From: Cytophagaceae bacterium
Lineage (GTDB): Bacteria; Bacteroidota; Bacteroidia; Cytophagales; Cytophagaceae
Assembly: GCA_025455005.1 (NCBI GenBank)
Contig: JALONH010000001.1
Location: 277,590-341,589, forward strand
Length of the DNA stretch: 64,000 nt
Direction: 5' to 3'
The number at the start of each line of letters is the position of its first letter. Positions within the stretch are counted from its first letter, which is position 1. The notes below the pieces were generated by a model. It was not told where the DNA came from. It saw only the letters and a program-made list of their open reading frames with translations, and searched no databases. Positions 45,983 through 58,000 of the stretch are shown here, piece by piece. The position numbers and the translations under genes were made by a program.

Positions 45983-48900
45983 AAAATAATTCTTTAAAAC
46001 ATATTTTTAATCGGCAACTAGCATGGACATTAATTTTTGTTTTTTTGTTTAATGCTTTCGCTCCCGGTGTTTCTTATGCCTTAACGTCCGGACCTTCACA
46101 ACCGGAAGTTCAATCCTTTGAGCCCGTAAGTACGACAGAAATGGTAGATTTATTTACCGGTGATTTTACATATAATATCCCTTTGTTTGAGGTACCAGGA
46201 CCCAATGGTGGATATCCGGTGAATTTGCATTACAATGCCGGTATTTCTATGGATCAAGAGGCGTCTTGGGTGGGACTAGGTTGGAACATTAATCCCGGTG
46301 CTATCAATAGACAATTACAAGGATTACCGGATGAGTATAACAACTCCAACGTAAATACTCAATTAGATATAGAACCCTCCAACACTGTTTCAGTTGGGGC
46401 TGATGTTTCTGTTAACCTTGCAAATATTGAAATTTTTGGAGGAGATGTAGGTTCAGATGGTAATGCTATTGAACTTACTCCTAGTGTAGGAATAGGTTTT
46501 GCTTTAAAATATAATAACTACAGAGGTTTATCCTATGAAATAGGGCCCTCTTTTGGTATCACCCACCAATTTTCTTCCGGAGTTTCAGCTGGACTAGGTT
46601 TAAATTTAAGTATTGATTCTGAACTTGGAAGTGGATTTAATCTGAATGCTATTGCTTCTACGCCTTATGAAAAAACGGTAGGTGCCGTTACAACAAGAGG
46701 TTCACACACTTTTTATATGGGTATTGGCTATGATGCCAACCAAGGTTTGAACCAATTCAACCACGGATACGATGCTAAGAAAACAGAATTATTAGCTAGA
46801 ACGACTTATAAAACGAATTTAATGTATTCCAATACCTTAAATAAAGTTCTTGTATTCAATACACCTGAAACACATTATTCAGAAGTATCAAATGCGAAAA
46901 GAGCTAAATCTGGTAGTGCCTCTTTATCTGTAGCCTCCATTGGGTATCTTCCAATGTCATCCAGCCCTATGGAAATGGTGTATACAGCAGTATCGTTTAA
47001 ATCTGGTCTGTCGGTTTTAGGTGTTTTTAAAAACTTAGGACTTACTGGAACCTTTATGCATCAATACTTACCGTCATCTGAACAGAATAAGAATGTGGCG
47101 TCCTGCGGTTATTTGTATGCCCAAAATAGCACTACGTCAAGTTCATTGGATTTTAATAGAGAATCAGATGGTCCAGTTCATAAAAACTCACCTGTTCTGC
47201 CTATTCCAATTGCAACTCCGGATATCTTTTCTATGACTTCACATGGAGTATCTACTATGTTTAGAGCATTTAGAAACGATTTTGGAATTTACCATGATCT
47301 AGATTCTAGAAGTACTTCTGTAGGTTTTGATGGGGCTGTGGAAGTAGGTCCTCCCACTCATGGTGGTGTTGGTTTAAAATTTGGATATGGTGAAAATACT
47401 GTTAACAAATGGACAGACGATAATAGAGCGGATGAGTGGTTGAATTTTAAAAACCATAGTCAAGATGAAAATTATTATTTTAAAACGTATGGGGAGCTTA
47501 ATGCAAAACATAAGTCTACGTATGAGAGTTTTGGTGGTGAAAATCCGATGCGAATCAATTTAGATGGTCATATTTTAAAAGAGGAATTGTCGAATGGTAA
47601 TGGATTGAATATCCCTTTTACAGATGGGACCTACAGGCCTTTGTTTTCGGAGTTAAATACCACAAGCAGAGAGAAAAGAAATACTCCGGTTCAATATATA
47701 AATCCGAATAATCCTTCTTTAGGTATGTATATCATAAACGCTGACGGAAGTAGATATACTTACGGCAAAGCGCAAAATATTAAATCGAATGTTGAGAGTA
47801 TATTTTCTATAGATGGTGCGAATTTAAATTACTGCACAAAGACAATTGATGTGATATCGATGAACGGTAATAAACCCAAATATAGAGGGATAAGTGGAGC
47901 CAGTTATGTCGATTATTTTTATAAACGAACGGAGATGTCGGAAGACTATGCTTATTCCTATTTGATTACTGAAATTAAAGGAGCTGATTATATAGATGCA
48001 GACGGTAATGGTCAAGTGAACGATGGAGATAAAGGATATTGGGTTAAATTTAATTATACTACTCCAGTATCGGATTATAAATGGAGAAGCCCGTTTGTAG
48101 GTGCGAATTACATCCCGGGTAAATCTACCACACTTTCGGATGACAGAGCGCAATATAGTTATGGAGAAAAAGAAATCTATTACTTAGAGTCCATAGAAAC
48201 GAATTCTCATATAGCTACCTTTACAACATCCAATAGAAAGGATGCTAGAGGGGCTGCTCAAGAATATAATAGCATGAACAATGCAACTATTTTAGGTGCT
48301 GCTTCAAAAAAATTAGAATGTATAGAACTTAAATCTAAATTAGATCCATCCAATAAATTGTTAAAGGTGTTTTTTGAATATTCCTATGATCTTTGTAAAG
48401 GCGTACTCAATAATGATGCCTCTATAGATAACTATTCCTATAACCCATCAAAAACAATTGTAAATAATAAAGGTAAATTGACCTTAAAAAAGGTTTGGAT
48501 TGAATACGAGAAGAATAAAAGAGGTAAAATGTCACCTTACATTTTCGATTACAAAGAAAATCAAACCTCGGATAACCCTAATTATATAAATAATAATTTC
48601 GACCGTTGGGGAATGAATCGAAGTACTGTTCAATCAACCGGTATTGATTGCGATAATCCTTATATGCCGGAAGGAAGTACGAACCGTCCACTTGTAGACC
48701 AAGCGGTTTCTGCTTGGAGTTTAAAAGGTATCTCTTTACCCTCCGGGGCTAAAATATCAGTAGACTATGAAGCGGATGATTATGCGTATGTCCAAAATAA
48801 AAAAGCTACTCGGATGTTTAAGATTTCTAATGTAAGAGATGAAACCAATACGGATAATAAATTAGAACATGATGCTTCTAAACGTATTATCTATTTTAAT

Positions 48901-50904
48901 CTCGAAAACCCTATCGATCAATCGGCCAATCCAACTGACGATAAGGCAGCATTTGAAAAAACATATTTGGATGGGAATAGACAATTATACTTTAGAATTT
49001 ACTCGTCTCTTGTCAATGATTCTAGAATGGATTGGGTGGCCGGATATGCTCCTATTATCGACTTTGGTTTAGGTGGCATTGTCAACCAAAAGTATACGAA
49101 AGGGTTTGTAAAATTAGGTAACATAAAAATAGGTAATAAAACATTTACGAATTACCATCCAATGGCATTAGCCTCTTGGCAAGCTTTGATGACAGATTAT
49201 CCGGAATTAAAGTTTTCAGGTAATATTAATTATGCTACAAATAGTAGTAAATCTGCAAAAATTGCTGAATTAAAGTCCTTTTTAAAAAATGTAGGACCTC
49301 TATTCTCTATGTTTTTAGGATTTTATACCTATTGTAACACCGCTAACTATGGTCAACGCATTGATCTAAATCGTTCGTTTATTCGATTAAACGATCCGGA
49401 TCAAATCAAAGTTGGGGGAGGGGTACGCGTAAAGAAAATTATGATTAGCGATCAATGGCAGCGAATGCATACCGGAACTGCTGAAGCGGAATATGGCCAA
49501 GTATACGAGTATACGACACTCGGAAAAGATGGGAAACGGATTAGTTCAGGTGTTGCTTCTTATGAGCCTCAAATAGGTGGGGATGAAAACGCTTTGAAAA
49601 ATGTAATCGATTACGTCGATAAAATACCTTTAAAATTAAGTAATCGTATATCGGTTGATCTTCCTGTTAACGAAAGTTATTTCCCGGCACCATCCGTAGG
49701 TTATTCTAAAGTAACCGTAAAGTCTCTTGCTTCAGAAAATCATTTAAATAATGGCAAAACCGGGGAAGCCTATGAAGGTATTCTTACTTCAGGTGCTCTT
49801 ATAAACGAGTTTTATACCTATAAAGATTTCCCAATTATTACCGGATATACACCCGTCGCTTATAAAAAAGGGATACTCCCCATACCGGTTCCGTTTGTAG
49901 GCAGTTGGAAAGATATGGAATACACGGCCTCTCAGGGTTTCTTAATTAAGCTCAACGATATGCATGGGAAACCTAAACGAATCAGTAAATACAGACAAAA
50001 ACGAGATGGATCGATCGATTTTTCGGCTCCGGAATCTTATGTTGAAATAGAATACTTCGCAACAAAAATACCGAATCGAAATCCGGAAAATGACGCCTAT
50101 GAATTAAACTGCTCTATACCGGTTCTAGTCACGGAAAATGGCGTTATGAAAAAGTCTATGGATTACAGAGTAGGGGAACACATAGAATTTTTTACTGATA
50201 TGCGAGAATACAAAACCAATAATACCCTAGGTGGTGCTAACGCGAATTTAGAATTGTTAACTGCCGGTATTATTTTTCTTCCGGTTCCTTCGATTTGGCC
50301 TGCTTTTGTTCATGAAGAAAGTAGAGTCAGACTATGTGTTTCGAATAAAATTATTCATCGATTCGGGTCTGTTAAAAGTATTACGTCCTACGATGGAAAT
50401 TCTAAAATCATTACGAAGAATGAAGTATACGATGCCCAAACGGGACAAGTCGTATTAACCAGTGTCAACAATAACTTTGATGACCCTATATATACGTATT
50501 CCATGCCATCTTTTTATGTATATGAATCGATGAAACCGGCCTATGAAACAGTAGGATTAAAATTTGATGTCATTATAACAAATCCGGCTACCAATAATCT
50601 TAGTAATGAAGCAAAGTGTTTGTTATTGACAAATCTTCAGGCAGGGAATAAACTAATGCCCGGGGATATGTTACGCTGCGTTGGTCTGGCCGGAGGCAAT
50701 GTATATACTGGTGTAGTTACTCGACCTATGGGGAATCAAGTGCGTATACAATTTAATGCTAACCTACCGATTAATGCTGTTTTAAATTGTACAGTCGAAA
50801 TGCCAGGACGGAGAAACTTATTGAATGCTACTGCCGGATCGGTTAGTATACTAAAACCATTAAATGATCCAACAGCAAAAGATCCAATAGAACAATTGTA
50901 TTGA
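45979..50904 (+). CDS. Giant Sec-exported Rhs-associated protein, N-terminal partner (SpvB/TcdB-like shell half)
   Basis: A 1641-residue protein with a long Sec signal (hydrophobic LAWTLIFVFLFNAFAPGVSYA). The mature N-terminus has the stretch QSFEPVSTTEMVDLFTGDFT and DQEASWVGLGWNINPGAINR, a hallmark of large Bacteroidota proteins encoded with YD/Rhs proteins. Repeated hydrophilic beta segments fill the rest, such as GMYIINADGSRYTYGKAQ near 575-595. No catalytic motif is visible. Such proteins are usually paired with a separate Rhs core protein, as here, and may form part of its shell. It ends at DPTAKDPIEQLY. Confidence 0.78.
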   Translation: MKNNSLKHIFNRQLAWTLIFVFLFNAFAPGVSYALTSGPSQPEVQSFEPVSTTEMVDLFTGDFTYNIPLFEVPGPNGGYPVNLHYNAGISMDQEASWVGLGWNINPGAINRQLQGLPDEYNNSNVNTQLDIEPSNTVSVGADVSVNLANIEIFGGDVGSDGNAIELTPSVGIGFALKYNNYRGLSYEIGPSFGITHQFSSGVSAGLGLNLSIDSELGSGFNLNAIASTPYEKTVGAVTTRGSHTFYMGIGYDANQGLNQFNHGYDAKKTELLARTTYKTNLMYSNTLNKVLVFNTPETHYSEVSNAKRAKSGSASLSVASIGYLPMSSSPMEMVYTAVSFKSGLSVLGVFKNLGLTGTFMHQYLPSSEQNKNVASCGYLYAQNSTTSSSLDFNRESDGPVHKNSPVLPIPIATPDIFSMTSHGVSTMFRAFRNDFGIYHDLDSRSTSVGFDGAVEVGPPTHGGVGLKFGYGENTVNKWTDDNRADEWLNFKNHSQDENYYFKTYGELNAKHKSTYESFGGENPMRINLDGHILKEELSNGNGLNIPFTDGTYRPLFSELNTTSREKRNTPVQYINPNNPSLGMYIINADGSRYTYGKAQNIKSNVESIFSIDGANLNYCTKTIDVISMNGNKPKYRGISGASYVDYFYKRTEMSEDYAYSYLITEIKGADYIDADGNGQVNDGDKGYWVKFNYTTPVSDYKWRSPFVGANYIPGKSTTLSDDRAQYSYGEKEIYYLESIETNSHIATFTTSNRKDARGAAQEYNSMNNATILGAASKKLECIELKSKLDPSNKLLKVFFEYSYDLCKGVLNNDASIDNYSYNPSKTIVNNKGKLTLKKVWIEYEKNKRGKMSPYIFDYKENQTSDNPNYINNNFDRWGMNRSTVQSTGIDCDNPYMPEGSTNRPLVDQAVSAWSLKGISLPSGAKISVDYEADDYAYVQNKKATRMFKISNVRDETNTDNKLEHDASKRIIYFNLENPIDQSANPTDDKAAFEKTYLDGNRQLYFRIYSSLVNDSRMDWVAGYAPIIDFGLGGIVNQKYTKGFVKLGNIKIGNKTFTNYHPMALASWQALMTDYPELKFSGNINYATNSSKSAKIAELKSFLKNVGPLFSMFLGFYTYCNTANYGQRIDLNRSFIRLNDPDQIKVGGGVRVKKIMISDQWQRMHTGTAEAEYGQVYEYTTLGKDGKRISSGVASYEPQIGGDENALKNVIDYVDKIPLKLSNRISVDLPVNESYFPAPSVGYSKVTVKSLASENHLNNGKTGEAYEGILTSGALINEFYTYKDFPIITGYTPVAYKKGILPIPVPFVGSWKDMEYTASQGFLIKLNDMHGKPKRISKYRQKRDGSIDFSAPESYVEIEYFATKIPNRNPENDAYELNCSIPVLVTENGVMKKSMDYRVGEHIEFFTDMREYKTNNTLGGANANLELLTAGIIFLPVPSIWPAFVHEESRVRLCVSNKIIHRFGSVKSITSYDGNSKIITKNEVYDAQTGQVVLTSVNNNFDDPIYTYSMPSFYVYESMKPAYETVGLKFDVIITNPATNNLSNEAKCLLLTNLQAGNKLMPGDMLRCVGLAGGNVYTGVVTRPMGNQVRIQFNANLPINAVLNCTVEMPGRRNLLNATAGSVSILKPLNDPTAKDPIEQLY

Positions 50905-50905
50905 A

Positions 50906-51346
50906 ATGTATCCTATTCGATTTATATATCTACTCCTGTTTGTACTAAGTTCGACATTATTACGAGCACAGGTAAACTTGATTTCTTTGCAACATAGTTT
51001 GGTACAGGCGACACACCCTACAACCGGTGAAAGAGATACAACCTTCACTGCGCTGAGAGGATCTATTACGGTAGATTCTATTGATTATCTTCAATCTATT
51101 GTGGTGGAGATGGTGGTAGACACAGTTCATTTCAATGTTGTTCGTACTTTTGTAATTGAACTGAAAAAAGAAAATAATATTCATTATTTCAAAATATTGG
51201 ATCGCTGGGCTCCCTTAGCCACTGCTATAGAAGTACCCTTTTTCTATCCTATCAATTGGCAGGAATGGAAAAAAACAAATTTTCTACGCTGTTATGGAAA
51301 ATTAAAAACTAACCATCGTTCGAATCAAATCATACATATAAAATGA
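50906..51346 (+). CDS. Small secreted protein of the Rhs operon
   Basis: A 146-residue exported protein: signal peptide FIYLLLFVLSSTLLRAQ, then a beta-rich region with VDSIDYLQSIVVEMVVDTVH and VIELKKENNIHYFKILDRWA. No family is recognised. It begins one base after the giant protein's stop and overlaps the next start by 4 nt, so its place in the operon is fixed even though its function is not. Confidence 0.55.
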   Translation: MYPIRFIYLLLFVLSSTLLRAQVNLISLQHSLVQATHPTTGERDTTFTALRGSITVDSIDYLQSIVVEMVVDTVHFNVVRTFVIELKKENNIHYFKILDRWAPLATAIEVPFFYPINWQEWKKTNFLRCYGKLKTNHRSNQIIHIK

Positions 51347-54300
51347 AAAGCATATTCATTCGTTTTGTAGTTATACTATTTCTTATGTTTAATTTTATAG
51401 GAAATGGTTTTTCAAATAACAATATCAGTACACTTTGCGATTGCACCCCACCTCCGGGATATAACTTATGCATAAGAGTTACCGATAATAGCGATCCGGC
51501 TATTGTAAATCCTTTTAATAACGGATGTGGTTCTTTGCGTTGGGCTTTATTACGTGCACAGCTCAATACTAGTGGCGCTACCTATATCAAGTTTGAAATT
51601 CCATCCAATATGTCTAAGGAGATTGCGATTTTTACAGAGCTGCCTTCTATACAGGGAAATGTATTTATTGATGGCACGAGTCAAGCAGGTTATAGTACAA
51701 TAGATAAAGCTCCAATCATAACCATTAAGTCCGCCTTGCCGGAACCACATGAACCGTGTACGGCAAATGAGTACGCGCTTTCTATTCCTACAGGAAGTAA
51801 TGCTATCATCAAAGGCTTACGTTTTACGAAATTTTGGAGAGGCTTTTTAAATATAGGTTCTTCCAGCGGACAGGTGACCAATTTGAGTATTTTAGATAAT
51901 GTCTTTTTTGGTCTTGCACAAACAAACACTCAATGTCCTTCAACTTGTGGATTAAATAAACCTTCTTGTGGTTATTGTGTTATGGGTGCTTGCAATATGA
52001 TTACCAATTTTATATTAGTTATAAGAAATGTAAATAGAATGGATGTCTTTGGTAATTTATTTGGGATTAATAAAGTAGGGAATAATATGATTGAATCTAT
52101 TTCTGAAATTGGTATTACATATCCAATTCGAATTTTTGCTAACTATAATGAAAATAATAGTATTTATGATTTAAAAATTGGAGATTATGGACAGAGTCCC
52201 AATTTATTTTATGGACCTCAAGGTGGCAGTGGTGGTAAAATTACTTTTTTTGATAGAATTGATGGTCAATTTAATATTTCAAATTCTGTTGTAAGAAATA
52301 ACTTGTTTTCATTTCAACAGAGTTCATTTGATTTTGTCAGTAATTATTATCATTTTAATAATGATCAGTATTATCAACACCCATCAGGAACGTATTTTTG
52401 CTTCGCTCGTCCTACAATAGAACGAAATACTGCTACACATTTATATGGTAAAGCAGCTCCTTTGACTAATGTTGAAGTTTACAAATATCAATTGGAAAAT
52501 GGGTTACAAGTTTATAAACCAGTGGGTAGAACGAAAGCAAACGCTCAAGGGTTTTGGTCTATAGCCTCCAGTGCGTTCTATCAACCTCAAAACTTCGTAG
52601 ACGGTGAAATTTTTAAAGTGATATCCGATAAAGGGGGCTGTAATTTAAACTCGGAAGACTCTGATTCTTATATTACAAAATCCTGTCCTACTTTATCCAT
52701 TCAAGGAGCACCTTTTATAACTTGTAAAAATACTCCTACCACCTACCCGCTCACCGTAACCCCTAGCGGTGGTTCTTTGTATGGATCAGGTGTCTCTGGA
52801 ACTACCTTCAATCCTACCGGCCTACCTACCGGTGATACATACATCTATTATACTATCGACTATAATTCTGTTCCACAAGGTTGTCCTACCTCAACTCAAG
52901 TTAGGGTAACCATACCTCCGGATGCTAAAATTTTAACCAATGTGATTGAAGTTAATGCAGGTACATTCTCCGATGCATGGCCTACAGATAATCAAGTAGA
53001 AACCACTGTTCCTTATATGATGAATGGTACAAAACTAAATTGGCTACCGGAAGAAGCATATGCCTATGTGGACGATAGAGAACAATCTAATACCCTGAAT
53101 CAACGAACAGATGGTTTGCTTCAAAATGTACCTTGGTTTGATTGGAATTCTACAGCACATGGTATGTGTTATCCTAATTGGAGAAAAGTGACTACTATCA
53201 CCCAAACGAAACTGGGTACAGGACAAATAGAAAATCAAGATATCTTAGGAAATTATTCAACCGCCCTATTTGGTTACAGAGATCAATTATCTACAGCAGT
53301 GGCTTCTAACGCTCAATACCATGAAATAGCATTCGAAGGATTTGAAGAGTATACCATCAATCAAACATTGAATTTATCTTCGTTCAGTAGCTCCAATCTT
53401 ACTATTGTAAATGAAAACCCTCCTAGTATCAATGTAGATAAAAATTTATTTTTAGATTTTGATATTATAGAAGGCAGAGACTATTCTATAGTAGTTAATT
53501 TTCCAGGAAATAGAGCTCAAGAATTGTATGGGAAAAAAGTAGCTGTATTTGGTTCGTATATCTTAACCAATACAAATAAAAATATTCATGGTTATTATGG
53601 TATCAAACGTACTGATCCTCATTCTAACCCTAACTATTGCACTATAATATTAGAGGAGTCGGAAGTACCTATTTCCGGAAATTGGGTTGGTAAAATTGGT
53701 ATACCTAAACACCTTACGGATGATATAACACCGGTTTTCGTGGTGCCAAATGGAAGTACAAAAACTCAAATAGTAAATGCCTTCCCTTCGGGAATAGATA
53801 GAAAAGCACATAGTGGTAAAAATTTTATTAAAGTAGCAGCTAATACAGAGATAGAGCAGGTTCAAATGATGCTTCAACCCGGTAAAAGTTATACGGTTAG
53901 CCTTTGGATCTCTACTGATGATATTAATCCTAGCAACTATTATAATATGTATAGAGGGGTGGGAATTGATTTTATAAATTCCGCCGGTGCTAAAATAAGT
54001 ATGCCACCTACCGTATTTACCATTACGTCTTCCAGTGGAACGATTATTGAAGGTTGGCAAAAAATAGAAGGCTCTTTTGTTGTTCCTGTAGGTGCTGTAC
54101 GTTTTACTTTGAAGTTGTTAACCCCCCTAAACACCATCACCTATTTTGATGATATTCGAATACACCCTACAGAAGGAAATATGATAACCTATGTATATAA
54201 TGTAACAGACTATAAACTATCTGCTACATTAGACCAAAACAACTATGCTACCTATTATTACTACGATGAAAATGGCTCTTTGTACCTATTGAAAAAGGAA

Positions 54301-54363
54301 ACGGAAAGAGGTGTTATGACTATACAAGAGTCCTATGGCCACACAACTGAAATTAATAAATAA
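51343..54363 (+). CDS. Large exported beta-helix protein of the Rhs operon
   Basis: A 1006-residue exported protein. After the signal peptide it opens NNISTLCDCTPPPGYNLCIR and FNNGCGSLRWALLRAQLNTS, like the start of right-handed beta-helix proteins, and continues with turns containing NTATHLYGKA-type loops. Residues 420-540 are Ig/PKD-like. Residues 720-960 look like a carbohydrate-binding jelly roll (KSYTVSLWISTDDINPS, FDDIRIHPTEG). The end, YYYYDENGSLYLLKKETERG, is a YD-like motif that usually sits next to Rhs proteins in this phylum. Part of the gene (near 52000-52440) is much richer in A+T than the rest. Confidence 0.68.
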   Translation: MKSIFIRFVVILFLMFNFIGNGFSNNNISTLCDCTPPPGYNLCIRVTDNSDPAIVNPFNNGCGSLRWALLRAQLNTSGATYIKFEIPSNMSKEIAIFTELPSIQGNVFIDGTSQAGYSTIDKAPIITIKSALPEPHEPCTANEYALSIPTGSNAIIKGLRFTKFWRGFLNIGSSSGQVTNLSILDNVFFGLAQTNTQCPSTCGLNKPSCGYCVMGACNMITNFILVIRNVNRMDVFGNLFGINKVGNNMIESISEIGITYPIRIFANYNENNSIYDLKIGDYGQSPNLFYGPQGGSGGKITFFDRIDGQFNISNSVVRNNLFSFQQSSFDFVSNYYHFNNDQYYQHPSGTYFCFARPTIERNTATHLYGKAAPLTNVEVYKYQLENGLQVYKPVGRTKANAQGFWSIASSAFYQPQNFVDGEIFKVISDKGGCNLNSEDSDSYITKSCPTLSIQGAPFITCKNTPTTYPLTVTPSGGSLYGSGVSGTTFNPTGLPTGDTYIYYTIDYNSVPQGCPTSTQVRVTIPPDAKILTNVIEVNAGTFSDAWPTDNQVETTVPYMMNGTKLNWLPEEAYAYVDDREQSNTLNQRTDGLLQNVPWFDWNSTAHGMCYPNWRKVTTITQTKLGTGQIENQDILGNYSTALFGYRDQLSTAVASNAQYHEIAFEGFEEYTINQTLNLSSFSSSNLTIVNENPPSINVDKNLFLDFDIIEGRDYSIVVNFPGNRAQELYGKKVAVFGSYILTNTNKNIHGYYGIKRTDPHSNPNYCTIILEESEVPISGNWVGKIGIPKHLTDDITPVFVVPNGSTKTQIVNAFPSGIDRKAHSGKNFIKVAANTEIEQVQMMLQPGKSYTVSLWISTDDINPSNYYNMYRGVGIDFINSAGAKISMPPTVFTITSSSGTIIEGWQKIEGSFVVPVGAVRFTLKLLTPLNTITYFDDIRIHPTEGNMITYVYNVTDYKLSATLDQNNYATYYYYDENGSLYLLKKETERGVMTIQESYGHTTEINK

Positions 54364-55079
54364 TGCGTTCTTTACTTATATATATCGTCCAATTCGTATT
54401 CATAGTATTTTCTATGAATGGATGGGCTCAAGATTTTAAGAAAGACTATGTAGAATTTACTCAGAAAATAAATTCATCCCCCTTCTTAGTCTTTTCTGCA
54501 TCAGTGGGAGTGTACGATAAAAAAGATATTAATATAAAAACCTTTTCCATTGTATACCAAAAAAATGAAAAGGCTATGTATTATAAAACAGACGTAATGG
54601 AACTGTATACCGACTACTCCAAGTCTGTAATGGTAAAACAGGATGCTAAAACGGTTGTATGGTCAGACGTAGTAGATAAATCGGACAAAAAAGAAACGGA
54701 TTGGTTAACAATCCAAGATTCTATTGTTAAAAAAATTGATTCCATACGTTTTTTAGGTGAATTGGACGGTGTTAAAAAGTATCAATTGTTTATTAAAAAA
54801 TCAGTTATTCGTTCAATAGAAATGCACTTTAGTGTCTCAACCGGATTGCTTCACTATTTAAAATATGCGTACAACCGTTCGGAAGAACTTCGCGTTGCTT
54901 ACAGTGAAGTACTAATCAAACAAATATCTATTGAACGAAATTCATCTATTGTTACAAAACAACTAGAGGATTATATTATTCAAGATAAAGTTTCTAAAAA
55001 GGTTCAACTCTCTCCTGCATACAGTGGGTATCGACTTATTTATTTTAATGATAAAAACCTAATTCAATATGAGAATTAA
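54363..55079 (+). CDS. Secreted LolA-like protein of the Rhs operon
   Basis: A 238-residue exported protein (signal ends MNGWAQ). The mature chain reads like an open beta-barrel half similar to LolA-type carriers: FTQKINSSPFLVFSASVGVY, FSIVYQKNEKAMYYKTDVM and KSVMVKQDAKTVVWSDVV. The match is only in pattern, so the LolA link is a hypothesis. It overlaps the Rhs core gene by 11 nt, a tight coupling that suggests joint production. Confidence 0.55.
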   Translation: MRSLLIYIVQFVFIVFSMNGWAQDFKKDYVEFTQKINSSPFLVFSASVGVYDKKDINIKTFSIVYQKNEKAMYYKTDVMELYTDYSKSVMVKQDAKTVVWSDVVDKSDKKETDWLTIQDSIVKKIDSIRFLGELDGVKKYQLFIKKSVIRSIEMHFSVSTGLLHYLKYAYNRSEELRVAYSEVLIKQISIERNSSIVTKQLEDYIIQDKVSKKVQLSPAYSGYRLIYFNDKNLIQYEN

Positions 55080-58000
55080 TACATTTTTATTACTATTAAC
55101 GAGTTTTATATCGCTCTCCTTTTCTTCTCCAGCTCAATGGCTGGAAAAGAAAATGGAAAGTTTTTCTGTAGATCCTACTTTAGCCACAGGTACACAAATT
55201 GTAGTGGTAGATCCTGTCTATCCGTCGTATTATCTTCAACGACAATATCAATTATATGTCCGCTTATCGTACACAAGAAACAATCGAACAGATCTTTCAA
55301 CCACTAATTTTACGTATGGGTTAAATTATTCATACGTATTATTAGACCAAAATTTAGCTGCCGCTGCTTCTGTCAATGGATCCCCGTTGTCAGTAACGTT
55401 TAATGCGTCTAATCCTAATAGTATCGTTTATGAACAAACGCAACTAATTGATATTACGGATCCCACACGATGTGGGGCTCGCGTAACAGTAGGTACGATT
55501 ACTAAAACAGGAACAGTCCCGGCAAATGAAATACGATTAGAAGTACAATTATTGGTAAAATACCTACCGGTAACACCGTCTGTACATTTGTTTGATGGTG
55601 CAGTCTTGTATAATAGTACAAGCGGTGAGATAGCTTGGCCTTACCAAAAGAATGCTTCCGGTTATCAATTAGAATGGACATATATAGATGCAGAGTCGGA
55701 ATATAGTACTCAAGCCTGGACTCAAGATAATTTTTTTAAAGTGAAAGAACCGGTGCGTTTAATCACATCCAACCAATATGCTAAAGTAAATACACTGTAT
55801 GCCGCCGGAAAAGTATACGTACGTATTCGAGCTGTTTGGAATTATCAAGGAATAAACGATGCACAAGAACATTATAGTGCATGGACATATTTAAGTACAC
55901 CTATTACCATTTCAAACTCTTTTGAAGCATCAAAAAATTGGATGCGTACTACTCAGTTTGCAGAAGAGGGGAAAATGGGTAATAGTTTGGTTTATGTAGA
56001 CGGAACATATAGAGAAAGACAGTCTCAAGCATACATCAATTCAGACAACACTACTATGATTTCAGAAGTGATGTATGATTTTGAAGGTAGACCGGTAGTT
56101 TCTGTTTTACCTTATCCTATACCATCAAACGGAATGAATTACGTTTTAGGTCAAAATCAATTTGTAGGTGCTACTTCTATTGGAGATAAGAAAATTTATG
56201 ATAATACCGTAACCAATAGTCCGGCATTAAGCACGGCGAATGGTGCTGCTAAGTATTATTCATTGGCAAATACATCCGTTCAATCTCATCGTGATTATAT
56301 CCCATCCGCCAATGGATATGCCTATACACAAATACAATACCTTCAAGACGGGACAGGCAGAGTAGCCAAACAAAATCTGGCTGGAGATGCTTTTAAATTA
56401 AATGGAGGAACGGGTAAATACCTCGAGTATTACTATGATAATGCGAAACCAAATGAGTTGTATAAACTTTTTGGAACCAACGTAGGCGTAGCGAATCATT
56501 ACAAAAAGAATTATACTAAGGATAATAATGGACAGTTTTCTGTAAACTATACCGATCAATTTGGGAATATAGTGGCAACTGCTTTGGTAGGGGATACACC
56601 AAAAGATATAGCGACAGGAACAGAAATGTTAGAAGGATTAACCGGTGTTGCAGCCTCTACCGTATCGGTCGATTTAAGTACTAATAATAGATTTGATAAA
56701 GCAACACAAACCTATTTTTTGGAAAATACAATAGTTAATATTATACCTACACTCTATACAATGAATTACTCCTTGTCCGGAGTATTTAGTTCTTTAGGTA
56801 ATGTCTTGAGTACTTGTGCTACGTGTGTGTATGATTTAGATATTAAAGTATATGGGCCGGATGGTGCTGTGGTGAATCCAACAGAACCCGGCCCTACCGA
56901 ATGGTTAAATTTAAATCCGCTCAGCAGTACGTGTAATGCTACTACTAATTTGTCTCCCATAACACGTACCTATAATTTTACACAAATAGGAGAGTATAAA
57001 ATTGTAAAACAGTTAAAATTGAATTCTACTGCCATCACTACCCTAACTACTACTTTAGAATCCTCTCCCAATGCTCCTAAAATTCTAACTTATCAACAGA
57101 AATACAACGCTTTAATCGACTATTCACAATGTGATTATTCTTGTTATGATAGAGCGTTAACCGCAAATCCTACTTGGGATCCCTTATCGGTTAGTTACGT
57201 ACCGGGAGATTATACCGTTCAAATTAACAACTGGATTACGACCAATTGTTTAACTAATATTGATCTAGATGAAGTGGCAAATTCAGAGTGTAAAGGAATT
57301 TTAGCCCAAATAAAATTAGCGTTTGATGCAGTGGGCAGAACAGATTATGATAAACATCCGGAGTATTGTCATTATTTAGCGTGTATAGTGGAAAAACCAT
57401 CCAAAAAATATGGATATGAGATGGCGGCTATTCGTGATTGGGCTACCGCTACCTCTAAGGGCTATCACAATCCATTAAACTCTACGCATATAGAAGCAAC
57501 GTCCAGAGGACCGGTTTCTAAAGTAGATTATTTATATAATTTACCCACAGAATTCACTTCCGGTAGTTTTGCAATTGCAAAGGGAGTACTCGAAGCTAAA
57601 ATGGTTAACTATTATGTAGAGACGGCCGGTAATGAGTTAAAGGTTGATGGCACATTAGAAACGTTTAGTTTATGGGATATCACGGAGTTGCCCGAATTTT
57701 ATGGTGTAAACACATGGAATGCCCTTACACTTACTCAACGTTCCGAGCTACGATGGAGAACTTTTTATGCGTTGTATTTAGGTTTACGAACGGATATGTT
57801 AACCCAGCTTAAGAAGACAAAGAATCAAATTTGGGAGTGTGCGTATCAGTATCCTGACTTAGCTATAGTAAAAGATCCTTTATTGGATTTAGATAAACAA
57901 GGATTGGACATAGTTAATTCTAATAATGTTATATCTGTATGTCAAGAAACTTGTAAAATTAATGTGGACGAATGGATGCTTAATATAAAAAATACAGCTA

